Positions 44,033 through 52,858 are shown, numbered from the stretch's first letter. The stretch: 64,000 bases of DNA from Pullulanibacillus camelliae (GCF_014642655.1 NZ_BMIR01000017.1:1-64000); one strand, 5' to 3'. Program-made: numbers and translations. Notes: a model not told the origin generated them from the letters alone.

Positions 44033-44560
44033 CTATTCAGGCTGTTTTCGCAAGGTGAAAAAGAGTCCGATACAAATGACCACGGCGAAGAGGATCATCA
44101 TGGTTATGTAAAGTGATGTTTTATGATTATGCTCAGTGGTTTGTACAGGATCATCTTGAGCTGATTCATTAGCTGCAATGATTGCTGACGCTTTTGGAGC
44201 GTTTTCATTTATACCAAAAGCTAAATAGCCGTGAACTTTATGTGTATCGATACCGATAAGATGCCAGAACAGCTTATATTGACCTTCTTTTAACGGCTTT
44301 TTGGGCATGATGATGACTTGTTTTTCTTTGATGATCGGCTTCTCAAGTGCGTAGGTATGGCCGTGCGCATCCGTTAGTGTGAGATCGGTAAATTCTTCGA
44401 CAGCAGCTCCAAATTCTAGATTAAGCGTTGTGACGGGACCCGATACCTTTCCGCCCTGTGCAGGTGTACTCTTTACTAATTCGGAATGTGCCAGGCTTAT
44501 TTGCGGCACAAGGAGACTGAATAGGAGTAGAGCAAAAATAAAACCTAACCTTTTTGGCAC
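44033..44560 (-). CDS. CopC-domain copper-binding protein, membrane-anchored
   Basis: A 175-aa exported protein: signal peptide ending S-L-A with His25 as likely mature N-terminus, a CopC beta-barrel domain (residues 25-120; P-A-Q-G-G-K-V, L-I-G-I-D-T-H-K-V-H-G), then a linker and a C-terminal membrane helix (residues 150-168). CopC domains bind Cu(II) through an N-terminal His and further His residues; His in D-T-H and V-H-G are candidates. It stands directly upstream of the copD-like gene. Confidence 0.87.
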   Translation of the reverse strand: MPKRLGFIFALLLFSLLVPQISLAHSELVKSTPAQGGKVSGPVTTLNLEFGAAVEEFTDLTLTDAHGHTYALEKPIIKEKQVIIMPKKPLKEGQYKLFWHLIGIDTHKVHGYLAFGINENAPKASAIIAANESAQDDPVQTTEHNHKTSLYITMMILFAVVICIGLFFTLRKQPE

Positions 44561-44654
44561 TTTATCCCTTCCTCTCTATCCCTTTTGTTTTGGTAAAAGA
44601 CATCTAAAGCGATGGACATCCATCGCTTTAGCATCTATTTCTCTATTTAGAATA

Positions 44655-45254
44655 TTACTTTTTTCTTTTCACAAGTGCAATAATGATGGCTATAATGCCA
44701 AGGACAATTGAGATAATGGAGAGATAAAGCCCCCAATTTTGCCCCGAGGATTTGTCATCAGTAGCTGATGTATCTGTGGCATCACCGGCGACCACCTTCG
44801 TTATGGAAGCTGGATTTTCAGAATCCTCAGGACCAATCCATTTGACAATACTGCCATCAGAATAAGTTTGATAAGCTTTCCAACGAATCTCCTTGGCATT
44901 TTTAGCTACATGAGCCATAATATCAAATTCATCAAACTGGTTAGGTAGCAAGCCTTTTCCTTTGGTTGTCCAAGTGATTTCTGTAATTTTTCCATCCTTA
45001 TTTTTCTTTGTGGTGTAGTCCCATCCTGATTTGGGCTTAAAGGAGGACACATCGACACTATTGGGAACAACGAGACGAATTTTAGTTGTAGGAATGTCTT
45101 TTTCCGTTGGCACGCTAACCGTGAATTCTTGGTAGGAATCTCCTGTCACCTCAAAAGGGTGAACCTTTACGTGAGCGCTGGCGATGCTAGAGAAAATAAA
45201 GATACTTAGAACAACAGCGGGAATCATCGTTAACCATTTTTTCAAAAGAATCAT
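44655..45254 (-). CDS. ycnI: YcnI-family copper-binding protein
   Basis: A 199-aa DUF1775 protein. The signal peptide ends S-I-A-S-A, leaving His28 as first mature residue (H-V-K-V-H-P), the monohistidine copper site known from B. subtilis YcnI. A beta-sandwich domain follows (residues 28-150), then a C-terminal membrane helix (S-I-I-S-I-V-L-G-I-I-A-I-I-I-A-L). It acts outside the cell as a copper chaperone. It lies nine bp behind ycnJ, matching the ycnJ-ycnI order of Bacillus. Confidence 0.92.
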   Translation of the reverse strand: MILLKKWLTMIPAVVLSIFIFSSIASAHVKVHPFEVTGDSYQEFTVSVPTEKDIPTTKIRLVVPNSVDVSSFKPKSGWDYTTKKNKDGKITEITWTTKGKGLLPNQFDEFDIMAHVAKNAKEIRWKAYQTYSDGSIVKWIGPEDSENPASITKVVAGDATDTSATDDKSSGQNWGLYLSIISIVLGIIAIIIALVKRKK

Positions 45255-45263
45255 CTCCTTAAT

Positions 45264-46820
45264 TTATTGATTCGGGTATACGGATATATCTTTCTTGAGA
45301 ACAGTGTAATTATCATCGTTATCAAGAATTTGTAATTCAAGCTCCCAATGACCGGAAAGTGTTAAATAATTGCCTTGAGCTTGAAAGACATCAATCTTTG
45401 TTTGCTTTTCTTTTTTACTTGAAAGCCTCTTTAAAGGAATATCTAACCCTGATATGCCCTTATCTGTATTTCTCAAGATGAGATGCACATTTTGGATGCT
45501 GAGATCTTGGTGACGAACGGTTAATTGAAAGCGGTTGGTTACGCCAGGATCACGCGGGCTGATGGACAAAGCCGTCACGAAACCGTTCTGATCTGTTTTC
45601 CAATCTAAAGGTTTGTTTTGCGGAATCGGACTCATGTGAGTGAAGGCTCCAACGATAACAATAATCGCCAACATCATGAGAAAATCAATTTTAAACCCTC
45701 TTAAAAAGGAAGAAGCTTTTTGCTTGTTTAATTGTTTGCGAATGAAAAAGGCGGTGATAAAGACACCTATGACAAGCAATGTTTTTAAGAGTAAGAGTAT
45801 TCCCCAGGTGCTATCGATAATCTCTGTAATACTGGGCAGGAAGATAAATGTTTCTAGGATGCCCGAGATCACTAAAGCGACGAGACTAATAAAAGCGCCT
45901 TTAGAGAAAAACGGTAAAAACTCTTGAGTGCTCTCTCGCATTCTCTTCCAATGAAGAGCGATATAAAGCAAGCCTCCGACCCAAAAAGCGGCGCCGATTA
46001 AGTGAACGGCATCCAGAATCACTGAAAGCCATTTCGGAGAAAAGCTTATCGCATGGCCACTTAGCGCTTCTAATAAAATAAATGCGATAAAGGCAAGACC
46101 ATTGAACCAGCGCAATCTCCGCGGGAGGCAAAGAACGATGAGTGCCAGACAGACGCGAACGAGTGCAAAGCTGCCTGTCGTTGTATGGAATAAAAAGAGA
46201 TTGAGCTCGTGACCATTAAACCCAGAAATGGATTGTGACAGCTCACCAAGGCTGACTAGCATCGAAACGATGAATAAAAAGATTTTTAAGCTCATCAACC
46301 ATCGAAAGCCTTGTTTCACTTGACTTGGGCGCAATACGCTTATTAATAGCCAGCCTAAAGTGCTTAAAAGTAAGAAATAATAAATGGCATAAAGGATATA
46401 TGACTGTATGCCATCTTGATGAGGCGTTTCTTTTGGCTGGACAGCGCTTGTGCTAGATAATGGTTGTCCTATCGAAAATAAATAAGAGGCTTCAACAGGA
46501 TGAGTGTCAGCAGATATGATATGATAATTAACAGTATAGGTCCCTTTTGCTAGTGTCTTAAGCTTAGTAGATAGCGTCGTATGGTCAGCGGACATTTTTG
46601 TCTTTGTCGACACGAGCTTGCCTTTAGAGTCATACACTTTTATGTAATAAAGTTCGGGCTGCAATCGCTCATTGAATGTCAGCTTGACAGTGTCTGGTGC
46701 CTGTTTTAATTGCTCGTTGTCATTTGGTGTGGCTTGAAGCAGATGAGCATGTGCACTTGCTGTTTGTGGGATTATAACAAATAATAACAATACGATGCAA
46801 ACGATTACTTTATTTTTCAA
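45264..46820 (-). CDS. ycnJ: CopC-CopD fusion copper importer YcnJ
   Basis: A 518-aa copper acquisition protein. The signal peptide ends T-A-S-A with His24 exposed (H-A-H-L), a CopC domain follows (to about residue 120, with S-A-D-T-H-P-V), then a CopD membrane domain with about eight segments (H-L-I-G-A-A-F-W-V-G-G near residue 268), and a C-terminal extracellular beta domain (residues 395-518). B. subtilis YcnJ is needed for growth at low copper. It is first of the four-gene operon and divergent from the regulator gene ycnK. Confidence 0.93.
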   Translation of the reverse strand: MKNKVIVCIVLLLFVIIPQTASAHAHLLQATPNDNEQLKQAPDTVKLTFNERLQPELYYIKVYDSKGKLVSTKTKMSADHTTLSTKLKTLAKGTYTVNYHIISADTHPVEASYLFSIGQPLSSTSAVQPKETPHQDGIQSYILYAIYYFLLLSTLGWLLISVLRPSQVKQGFRWLMSLKIFLFIVSMLVSLGELSQSISGFNGHELNLFLFHTTTGSFALVRVCLALIVLCLPRRLRWFNGLAFIAFILLEALSGHAISFSPKWLSVILDAVHLIGAAFWVGGLLYIALHWKRMRESTQEFLPFFSKGAFISLVALVISGILETFIFLPSITEIIDSTWGILLLLKTLLVIGVFITAFFIRKQLNKQKASSFLRGFKIDFLMMLAIIVIVGAFTHMSPIPQNKPLDWKTDQNGFVTALSISPRDPGVTNRFQLTVRHQDLSIQNVHLILRNTDKGISGLDIPLKRLSSKKEKQTKIDVFQAQGNYLTLSGHWELELQILDNDDNYTVLKKDISVYPNQ

Positions 46821-46873
46821 CTAGACACCTCCTTCTCTATTATGATAGTATGTGTTGAAAAATAACAAGTTAT

Positions 46874-46885
46874 AACATCGGTGTT
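46874..46885. promoter_or_regulatory. Candidate operator between ycnJ and ycnK
   Basis: AACATCGGTGTT is a dyad with arms AACA/TGTT in the 169-bp divergent intergenic region. YcnK-type repressors bind here in Bacillus. The exact site is inferred. Confidence 0.35.
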
Positions 46886-46989
46886 ACCATTATTTTATAT
46901 GATACTTTAAGAAATAGCAGAAGAAAGAATGAAAAACTCGTGACGAGTTTGTGAGAGAAATGTGTCAGGATGAGTGTGGGAGGAAGAGC

Positions 46990-47562
46990 ATGTTACCTAT
47001 TGAGCGCCAGAGGCAGATCAAAGCGTTAATTCAATCAAAACACCATATAAAAATCAGTGAGCTTAGCCGACAGTTTCAGGTGTCAGAGATGACCATTCAT
47101 CGTGATATCAAACCGCTGATAGAGGAAGGCTTCATTATAAAAACCTTTGGCGGGATTACACTGGCCACAAATCCATCAGAAGAATCTGTGAGCACATCCT
47201 GTGTCTACTGTAGTCGGCCAATTAAGGAGCGCTTAACGTATCGCTTAATCCTGGACAACAACACAACAGAAATAGCCTGTTGTGCCCATTGTGGATTATT
47301 ACGACATCAGCAGCTTGGAGATAAAGTTGTCCAAGCCATTTGCTTTGATTTCTTACATCATACAACAATAAGCGTGTCAGCGGCATGGTATGTGATGGAT
47401 ACATCTTTAAATATCGGTTGCTGCCAGCCGCAAGTCCTTACCTTCGCTGAACGGAAGCATGCCGAGCAATTTGTGACAGGCTTTGGTGGACAGGTGTATA
47501 CCTTCCATAGGGCCACCGAAAAGCTATCGACAACAATGGAATGCTGTGGGAATGTTGAGTAA
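46990..47562 (+). CDS. ycnK: Copper-sensing DeoR-type repressor YcnK
   Basis: A 190-aa regulator. An N-terminal DeoR winged helix (R-Q-R-Q-I-K-A-L-I, then S-E-M-T-I-H-R-D-I-K-P-L) fills residues 5-60, and a NosL-like metal-binding domain follows with C-V-Y-C, C-C-A-H-C-G and C-C-Q-P. A terminal E-C-C-G adds further Cys. This fusion is diagnostic of YcnK, which represses ycnJ when copper is sufficient. ATG 46990 follows GGGAGGAAG; the in-frame extension to 46951 is unlikely. It is divergent from the copper operon. Confidence 0.93.
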   Translation: MLPIERQRQIKALIQSKHHIKISELSRQFQVSEMTIHRDIKPLIEEGFIIKTFGGITLATNPSEESVSTSCVYCSRPIKERLTYRLILDNNTTEIACCAHCGLLRHQQLGDKVVQAICFDFLHHTTISVSAAWYVMDTSLNIGCCQPQVLTFAERKHAEQFVTGFGGQVYTFHRATEKLSTTMECCGNVE

Positions 47563-47579
47563 ATGTCTAAAGAATGAAA

Positions 47580-47634
47580 CCCTTTATTAAGAAGCTGCAT
47601 ATGATGCAGTAATGTCTTCTTAATAGAGGGGGAG
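47580..47634 (+). promoter_or_regulatory. Hairpin covering the ribosome site of the next gene
   Basis: CCTTTATTAAGAAG (47581-47594) pairs with CTTCTTAATAGAGG (47616-47629), with a nested CTGCAT/ATGCAG. The 3' arm runs into GAGGGGGAG, the ribosome site of the small gene at 47640. No T-run follows, so it is not a normal ycnK terminator. Confidence 0.6.
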
Positions 47635-47639
47635 CGCTT

Positions 47640-47888
47640 GTGGATAAAACGAAAAGGGAGGAACGACAAAGAGAGTTTACACTTTATCTTATTCTGTTTA
47701 TTTTGCTTGTGATTGTGGGCGCTATCCAATCGCAAAGTGCGCAGCATGCACAACAAGCTTATCAGAACCCTTATCATCCTTATTATCCTGGGCAATATCA
47801 TCCATATGGCTATCCAGCCAATGCTTACTGGGGCAATCCTTATGCTTATCCTCCTTATGGTGGAGGTGCTCCGTTCGGCTGGTGGTAG
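47640..47888 (+). CDS. Small membrane protein with Tyr/Pro/Gly-rich tail
   Basis: An 82-aa protein: charged N-terminus (D-K-T-K-R-E-E-R-Q-R), one membrane helix (residues 14-29, Y-L-I-L-F-I-L-L-V-I-V-G), then a tail of Y-P, H-P and G-Y repeats (N-P-Y-H-P-Y-Y-P-G-Q-Y-H-P-Y-G-Y) ending G-W-W. Such tails are common in spore-coat and surface-attached small proteins of Bacillales; this exact family is not one I can name. GTG 47640 has GAGGGGGAG upstream, which is partly locked in a hairpin. A terminator follows at 47901. Confidence 0.75.
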   Translation: MDKTKREERQREFTLYLILFILLVIVGAIQSQSAQHAQQAYQNPYHPYYPGQYHPYGYPANAYWGNPYAYPPYGGGAPFGWW

Positions 47889-47900
47889 AAGCGTGTGTTG

Positions 47901-47932
47901 AGCCACTCCTTTCCAAAAGTGTGGCTTTTTTT
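47901..47932 (+). terminator. Terminator after Tyr-rich small protein gene
   Basis: AGCCAC (47901-47906) pairs with GTGGCT (47921-47926), followed by TTTTTTT. A family D repeat begins eight bases later. Confidence 0.85.
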
Positions 47933-47940
47933 AAAGGTCA

Positions 47941-48215
47941 GAAAGTATAACATTTCTGATCATGAAGGACGGTGCGCGTTTTCGCTCCTTGCGCTGGGCG
48001 CTGCGGGGGCTTACCGGTCTCTCACTTCCCGCTGTGGACTCTGGTATCGCATCATGAGTCCACGGCGCCCGTGAAACGCACGATCTTAGAGTGTTCCGAA
48101 TCTCTCGCACCTTGCGCTTCAATCCACTTGATCAGGCAATGAAGCCTCTTCCATATCTGATGATGCTCTATACTAAGGACAAGGGCCAGGCATGCTTTTC
48201 TTATGTCTGGCTATT
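47941..48215 (+). repeat. Family D repeat, full copy
   Basis: It runs from GAAAGTATAACATTTCTGAT to a terminal hairpin GCCAGGCAT/ATGTCTGGC (about 48186-48212) and matches 56691-57000 throughout with scattered changes. This occupies most of the 418 bp before the permease gene; no ORF there is credible. Confidence 0.75.
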
Positions 48216-48306
48216 TCTATTCAACCTGAGGCTTTTATCACTATACTTTCCTTGTTCATTTGTTAAACTATAATTACCGGATTAAATATACATAGGAGAT
48301 TGATTT

Positions 48307-49596
48307 ATGAGTAGATTGACCTTGTCATCCTTTCAATGGATGGTGTTTATTTTGGCAGGAACGATTGTCGCTCCTGTATCTGTTGCTTTTGCTTATGGAT
48401 TTTCTGCGGAGCAAACAGCGGAGCTGCTGCAACGGACATTTTTTGTGATGGGTCTAACGTCTTTGCTGCAGGGACTTTTTGGCCATAAGCTGCCATTAAT
48501 GGAGGGCCCAGCAGGCTTATGGTGGGGCGTCTTTCTTGCTTATGCTGGCGGAGCTGCGATTGGGGAGAAGAGTCATACCATTCTCAGTAGCCTCGAACTT
48601 GGCTTGTTTGTTTCGGGTGTGTTGTTTCTTGTATTAACCCTGTTGAACCTCATTGATAGTGTCAAAAAGTTATTTACCCCAACTATTATTGGTACGTATT
48701 TAATTTTGTTAATTTTACAATTGAGCGGACCATTTGTGGAAGGGATTCTTGGTGCAGAAGGCGGAAAAATCGACAGTAAAGTTGCCGTCATTGCATTGAT
48801 TACACTTATTATCGCTATTGTCTTATCTCAGTTTCGTGTTACCTTTTTCAAAAATTACTCGGTGCTTTTTAGCTTGATCATTGGCTGGATTCTGTTTGCC
48901 GTCTTTGGCTTAACCGACAATGAGGTGGTGGCTACCCATAAAGTCTTTTCTGTTCCGCAATGGTTTGTATGGGGAAAGCCGACCTTTAATCTCGGGGTGG
49001 TTATTACTGCTTGCCTAACAGGTCTTCTTTTGCTGACCAATCTCATTGCCAGTGTGGATGCGGTCAAACAGGTTGTCAGACCAGAGAAGGATGAGAGCTT
49101 GAGACGGACGAGTTTTATCATGGGGATTAACCAAATCCTCGCAGGAATTTTTCCAACGATTGGTGGTGTGCCGATCTCGGGTTCTGCTGGTTTTATTTTA
49201 ACCACCCGGATCAAAGAGCGTCTGCCCTTTTTAATCGGTTCATTGATTATCTTAGTCCTTAGCTTTTTTCCGGTTATCATGGGCTTTTTCGCAGCGCTTC
49301 CTGCACCGGTTGGCTATGCAACACTCTTTTTGTCAATGGCAGGTATCATTGGTCTTGGCCTAAATGCGCTCAAAGGGGAGCTGCACAAAGAAAAAAAGGT
49401 TACTGTTGCTACGGTTTCCATCATGGCTGGAACGGGAATTCTTCTTCTCCCACAAACTGCACTTGCCGATCTGCCAAATGTTGTGTCCTCCATTCTTCAT
49501 AATGGGTTGGTGGTGGGTGTTGTCATTGCCGTCATTCTTGATCAAACAATAGGGCGTGAGAAACCCACTCCCTTGGCCGATAAAAATCAAGCTTAA
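48307..49596 (+). CDS. NCS2-family purine/pyrimidine permease
   Basis: A 429-aa proton symporter of the nucleobase-ascorbate (NCS2) family with 12-14 membrane segments. F-G-H-K-L-P-L-M-E-G-P-A near residue 58 and the later signature T-I-G-G-V-P-I-S-G-S-A-G-F (near residue 277) hold substrate-binding residues. It is closer to the YwdJ/uracil-xanthine side than to AzgA types; the nucleobase cannot be fixed from sequence. AGGAGATTGATTT precedes ATG 48307. It is a single-gene unit; no purine riboswitch was seen upstream. Confidence 0.87.
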   Translation: MSRLTLSSFQWMVFILAGTIVAPVSVAFAYGFSAEQTAELLQRTFFVMGLTSLLQGLFGHKLPLMEGPAGLWWGVFLAYAGGAAIGEKSHTILSSLELGLFVSGVLFLVLTLLNLIDSVKKLFTPTIIGTYLILLILQLSGPFVEGILGAEGGKIDSKVAVIALITLIIAIVLSQFRVTFFKNYSVLFSLIIGWILFAVFGLTDNEVVATHKVFSVPQWFVWGKPTFNLGVVITACLTGLLLLTNLIASVDAVKQVVRPEKDESLRRTSFIMGINQILAGIFPTIGGVPISGSAGFILTTRIKERLPFLIGSLIILVLSFFPVIMGFFAALPAPVGYATLFLSMAGIIGLGLNALKGELHKEKKVTVATVSIMAGTGILLLPQTALADLPNVVSSILHNGLVVGVVIAVILDQTIGREKPTPLADKNQA

Positions 49597-49739
49597 TGAC
49601 GATTAAAGGCATCTTAAATAGGGAATCTTAGTAGAGAATCCTATTGATTGCCTAGCCTATTAAAGGCAAACACAAACAGGTTGGGTTATGATGGGGAAAA
49701 GGACGTTATAAGGAGGCGGTTAAACTGATTATTGTTTGG

Positions 49740-50057
49740 GTGAGCTTAGGGGTTATTGCTCTGGCGTTAATATGGTTAATTATCAGGCTGTTTATCGAGG
49801 CGAAGGCTATGAAATCCGTGATTGTCGATGTGTCCCAAAAAACAGAACGCCTTAGAAAAGATAGTGAGTCGATCATTAAGCATCAGGAGCGTTTACAAAC
49901 AACAGCAGCGGATTTATTAAAGGATGTTCATGATAAAAAATCTGCCATTCAATACACTCAAGATCAGGCAAAGGAACTTGTACATACGATTAAAAACTCT
50001 CAAGAACATATTATGCATGCATTTAAGCAATCCAACACCGATAAATATAAAGTGTAG
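49740..50057 (+). CDS. DUF948-like membrane-anchored coiled-coil protein
   Basis: A 105-aa protein with one N-terminal membrane helix followed by a charged helical, coiled-coil-like region (residues 20-95), resembling DUF948 general-stress proteins. The GTG at 49740 lies 23 bases from AGGAGG (49711-49716), too far. The open frame extends upstream to an in-frame CTG at 49725, eight bases from the AGGAGG, which would add L-I-I-V-W to the membrane helix and fit DUF948 N-termini better. The start is therefore uncertain. Function is unknown. Confidence 0.65.
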   Translation: MSLGVIALALIWLIIRLFIEAKAMKSVIVDVSQKTERLRKDSESIIKHQERLQTTAADLLKDVHDKKSAIQYTQDQAKELVHTIKNSQEHIMHAFKQSNTDKYKV

Positions 50058-50083
50058 AGCAGTGGAAGGGTTCACTGCTCTCT

Positions 50084-50551
50084 TCATTCCTCATGTTGCT
50101 TTTCCCCCCCATGGCGTATAAGCGTTGGGTAGATATGAATGTGTACATTGCCCTTCAAGGCCTTAGCGATCATACAATGTTCTTCTGCCTTGGGTAACAC
50201 ATCTTCTGCACGCTTATAAATGGTATCACTGGCTTGGGCTTCCAAAACTAAAATGGGGTAATGGGTAATCGATTCGAAATGGAGACCGCCTTCATCGCTA
50301 ACCACGCCTTCAGAACGAATTTCTATTGAGTGATAAGGGACATTGTTCAGTTCTAAATGAATGCCCAATGTCATGAGATAGCAGGACTGTAGAGAAGCGA
50401 TAAGCAGTTCATCAGGATTAGTGCCGATGCCTTGGCCCCCCATGGATGTATCGACAGAAATTGCAGATTGGATACCTGATGCGTTCAACTGCCCCTTTCC
50501 TTGACGTCCACCAGCCCACTGACCTTGAACAGTAAATGAATAAGTTGTCAT
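50084..50551 (-). CDS. OsmC-family peroxiredoxin-like protein
   Basis: A 155-aa OsmC/Ohr-fold protein. The paired reactive cysteines are C57 (L-Q-S-C-Y-L-M-T) and C126 (E-E-H-C-M-I-A), as in proteins reducing organic hydroperoxides. N-terminal T-S-M-G-G-Q-G-I-G-T-N-P-D-E-L-L matches the family dimer region. ATG 50551 follows AAGGAGGGATC; the in-frame extension to 50668 has no ribosome site. Whether it is Ohr or the YhfA-like OsmC branch cannot be decided; the latter fits the T-N-P-D-E-L-L block. Confidence 0.87.
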   Translation of the reverse strand: MTTYSFTVQGQWAGGRQGKGQLNASGIQSAISVDTSMGGQGIGTNPDELLIASLQSCYLMTLGIHLELNNVPYHSIEIRSEGVVSDEGGLHFESITHYPILVLEAQASDTIYKRAEDVLPKAEEHCMIAKALKGNVHIHIYPTLIRHGGEKQHEE

Positions 50552-50875
50552 TTGTTTGATCCCTCCTTGGCTAAGGATAACATAGTGTGAAGGGCAAGAA
50601 GGTAAGGAATGCTTTAGGAATCTCCTTGCAGGTAGGCATGTCAAAAAATTGTTCATCAACATGAGCAAGCTGTCTAGGATTCTATGCTATAATATTGAGA
50701 AATATTGGTCTTGTTTTCAGGGAATTTCTATCCTCTGTTTTCCATTTATAAAGGCTCATGCCCCTTCTATAAGGCGTGTCTATAAAATAGCCATTTTTAT
50801 TAGGACTAGGCATATAGGCAAGCTTAGGCTTTAAATGTTCTTGATTTAACCACCACCTAAAGGAGCCGCAGACAT
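50552..50875. promoter_or_regulatory. Intergenic region with extended -10 promoter and long leader
   Basis: TGCTATAAT (50685-50693) is an extended -10 box on the plus strand. It would give the DedA-like gene a leader of about 175 bases, in which short repeats of AGGC/GCCT words could pair. No known riboswitch was recognised. Confidence 0.45.
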
Positions 50876-51541
50876 ATGGAGAGTTTTCATGATGTTGAAA
50901 ATTGGATACATACCTATGTGACACTTGAAAATGTAGAAAATCTCTTGCAGAGCTATCAAGGATTGGGCTTTTTTCTGGGCATCCTTCTGCCTTTGCTCGA
51001 AGCTATTTTGCCACCGCTTCCCCTTGTGGCCTTTGTTTTAGCGAATGCGGCAGCCTATGGTTTTTTTATCGGGTTTTTATTATCCTGGACAGGAACGGTT
51101 CTCGGCTCTTTTATTGTGTTTATGTTCATTCGCTGGCTGGCTCATCGGCGATTGCGGGCTTTCTTAGAAAAAAGCAAAAAGATTCAATCCATGCTTGATT
51201 GGGTGGATCGTAGAAGGTTCGGCCCTGTGTTTTTTGTTTCTTCGATTCCTTTTACTCCTTCCTCTCTTATTAATGTTGTTGCAGGACTCTCTGAAATCAA
51301 TCCCTATTCTTTTTTCCTTGCGATTATGTTGGGAAAAGCTGTGATGATTGGCGTTGTGACCTTCATAGGTGCCGATTGGCGTGACATGCTCGCTCATCCG
51401 CTTCAACTTGTTCCCGTTGCCATGGGTATGGTGGTTTTTTGGCTGATTGGCAAATGGCTGGAAAAGCGCATGTATGCTGCCCAGCCCAAGAAGGGCCAGA
51501 GGCTGAAACGAAAAGAAGGCGAGCGCTTATCCAATAAATAG
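50876..51541 (+). CDS. VTT-domain (DedA/TVP38-like) membrane protein
   Basis: A 221-aa membrane protein. The SNARE-associated/VTT domain is visible as E-A-I-L-P-P-L-P (near residue 43) and the G-R/R-F-G-P-V-F-F-V-S-S-I-P-F-T-P-S-S block (near residue 115), within five or six hydrophobic segments and a basic C-terminal tail. DedA/VTT proteins include phospholipid scramblase-like flippases (undecaprenyl phosphate and phosphatidylethanolamine recycling). Which lipid this one handles is open. Its 3' end overlaps the convergent ktrB gene by 15 bases. AGGAGCCGCAGAC precedes the ATG. Confidence 0.87.
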   Translation: MESFHDVENWIHTYVTLENVENLLQSYQGLGFFLGILLPLLEAILPPLPLVAFVLANAAAYGFFIGFLLSWTGTVLGSFIVFMFIRWLAHRRLRAFLEKSKKIQSMLDWVDRRRFGPVFFVSSIPFTPSSLINVVAGLSEINPYSFFLAIMLGKAVMIGVVTFIGADWRDMLAHPLQLVPVAMGMVVFWLIGKWLEKRMYAAQPKKGQRLKRKEGERLSNK

Positions 51542-52858
51542 CTTGCCGCTCGGGTAGCGAATATCATCACGTGTGCGCGAAGCAATAGAGAATACCATGG
51601 TTAGAGGACCTAGCTTACCAAAGATCATGACTAAAATAATGACCCATTGTCCAACCGGGCTGAGCTCCGGGGTAATTCCTGTGGACAGGCCCACTGTTCC
51701 GAATGCAGACACCACTTCAAAGCCAATTTGTAAAAAGGTGAAGGAAGATCTTTCAGAGATAAGCAGTATAAAAATAGCAGTAAAAATCATGCCAATAGCT
51801 AGAATGGTAATGGTTAAAGCCTTGAAGATATCATCGTGGTGAATGGATCGGCGCATCAGCGTCGGTTCTTTTTGTTTACGGACATAAGCGACAACCATCA
51901 TCATCAGGCAGACTGCAGTGGTCAGTTTAATGCCACCGCTTGTTGATACCGATCCGGCACCGATAAACATTAAAATCATCATTAAGAAGAGGGTTTCAGG
52001 TCGGAGATCTTGAATCGGCACTGTATTAAATCCTGCTGTCCGCGTAGTGGTGGCCTGGAAAAAAGCTGTCCATACTTTGTCATGCAACGGCAAATGTCCA
52101 AGAGTTAAAGGGTTATCATATTCTAAAAGAAAAATAAGCACCATAGCGATGGCGTTAAGAATGACGGTACCGAGAAGCATGACCTTTGTATGCAGGCGAT
52201 AGGCCCGCCACTTTTTTTTATCCCAAACATCATTTAACACGGTAAATCCTAGTCCGCCGATCATAATGGAGGCAGAAAATAGAAGGTTAATCACGGGATC
52301 ACCAGCGTAACGCGTTAAGCTATCAGGCCAAAGGCTATATCCTGCATTATTAAATGCCGAGATCGCATGAAAAATAGCATAGCTCATCCCCTTGCCCCAT
52401 CCCCATTCAGGAATGAGGCGAAAGCCGAGTAAAATGGCCATAAATCCTTCAAAAAATAAGGAAAACATGAGCAATCGCTTAGCAAGCTTAACAATTCCCC
52501 CAAGAGAGTTTTGATTCAACGCTTCTTGGATCATTAATCTTTGCTTGATCGAAATGCTTCTTTCCACTAACAAAAAAATAAGGACGGCGAAGGTCATAAT
52601 GCCTAATCCACCCAATTGAATGATGATTAAAATAATAATATCGCCAAAAGGAGTGAATAAATCAGTGCTCCCCACAGTGAATAATCCGGTAACAGTCGTC
52701 GCTGAAGTAGCTGTGAATAATGCGGTCATCCAAGAGATAGGCTGTGTTGTAGCGACGGGCAGTTTCAATAAAAGTGTGCCAATAAGGATCACGCTGATTA
52801 AAAGCAATGCGAGGACTTGCGGTGGATTGAGAGACTTTCTTTTTTTATGAGCAGCCAC
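51527..52858 (-). CDS. ktrB: Potassium uptake channel subunit KtrB (Trk/Ktr family)
   Basis: A 443-aa membrane protein of four M1-P-M2 repeats. Selectivity-filter Gly lie in T-S-A-T-T-V-T-G-L-F, S-A-F-N-N-A-G-Y-S, T-T-R-T-A-G-F-N-T and A-F-G-T-V-G-L-S-T-G, the KtrB/TrkH pattern. It forms a dimer gated by a KtrA/KtrC RCK ring; no RCK gene is adjacent, so the partner must be elsewhere (a KtrCD-like arrangement, where the genes are unlinked). It is a single gene, and its 3' end overlaps the VTT-domain gene. Confidence 0.92.
   Translation of the reverse strand: MAAHKKRKSLNPPQVLALLLISVILIGTLLLKLPVATTQPISWMTALFTATSATTVTGLFTVGSTDLFTPFGDIIILIIIQLGGLGIMTFAVLIFLLVERSISIKQRLMIQEALNQNSLGGIVKLAKRLLMFSLFFEGFMAILLGFRLIPEWGWGKGMSYAIFHAISAFNNAGYSLWPDSLTRYAGDPVINLLFSASIMIGGLGFTVLNDVWDKKKWRAYRLHTKVMLLGTVILNAIAMVLIFLLEYDNPLTLGHLPLHDKVWTAFFQATTTRTAGFNTVPIQDLRPETLFLMMILMFIGAGSVSTSGGIKLTTAVCLMMMVVAYVRKQKEPTLMRRSIHHDDIFKALTITILAIGMIFTAIFILLISERSSFTFLQIGFEVVSAFGTVGLSTGITPELSPVGQWVIILVMIFGKLGPLTMVFSIASRTRDDIRYPSGKLFIG

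Noticed and set aside
48150-48180. CTGATGA in a family D repeat as a hammerhead ribozyme core
   Set aside because: No following GAAA box or flanking stems, and the word is not kept in the other copy.
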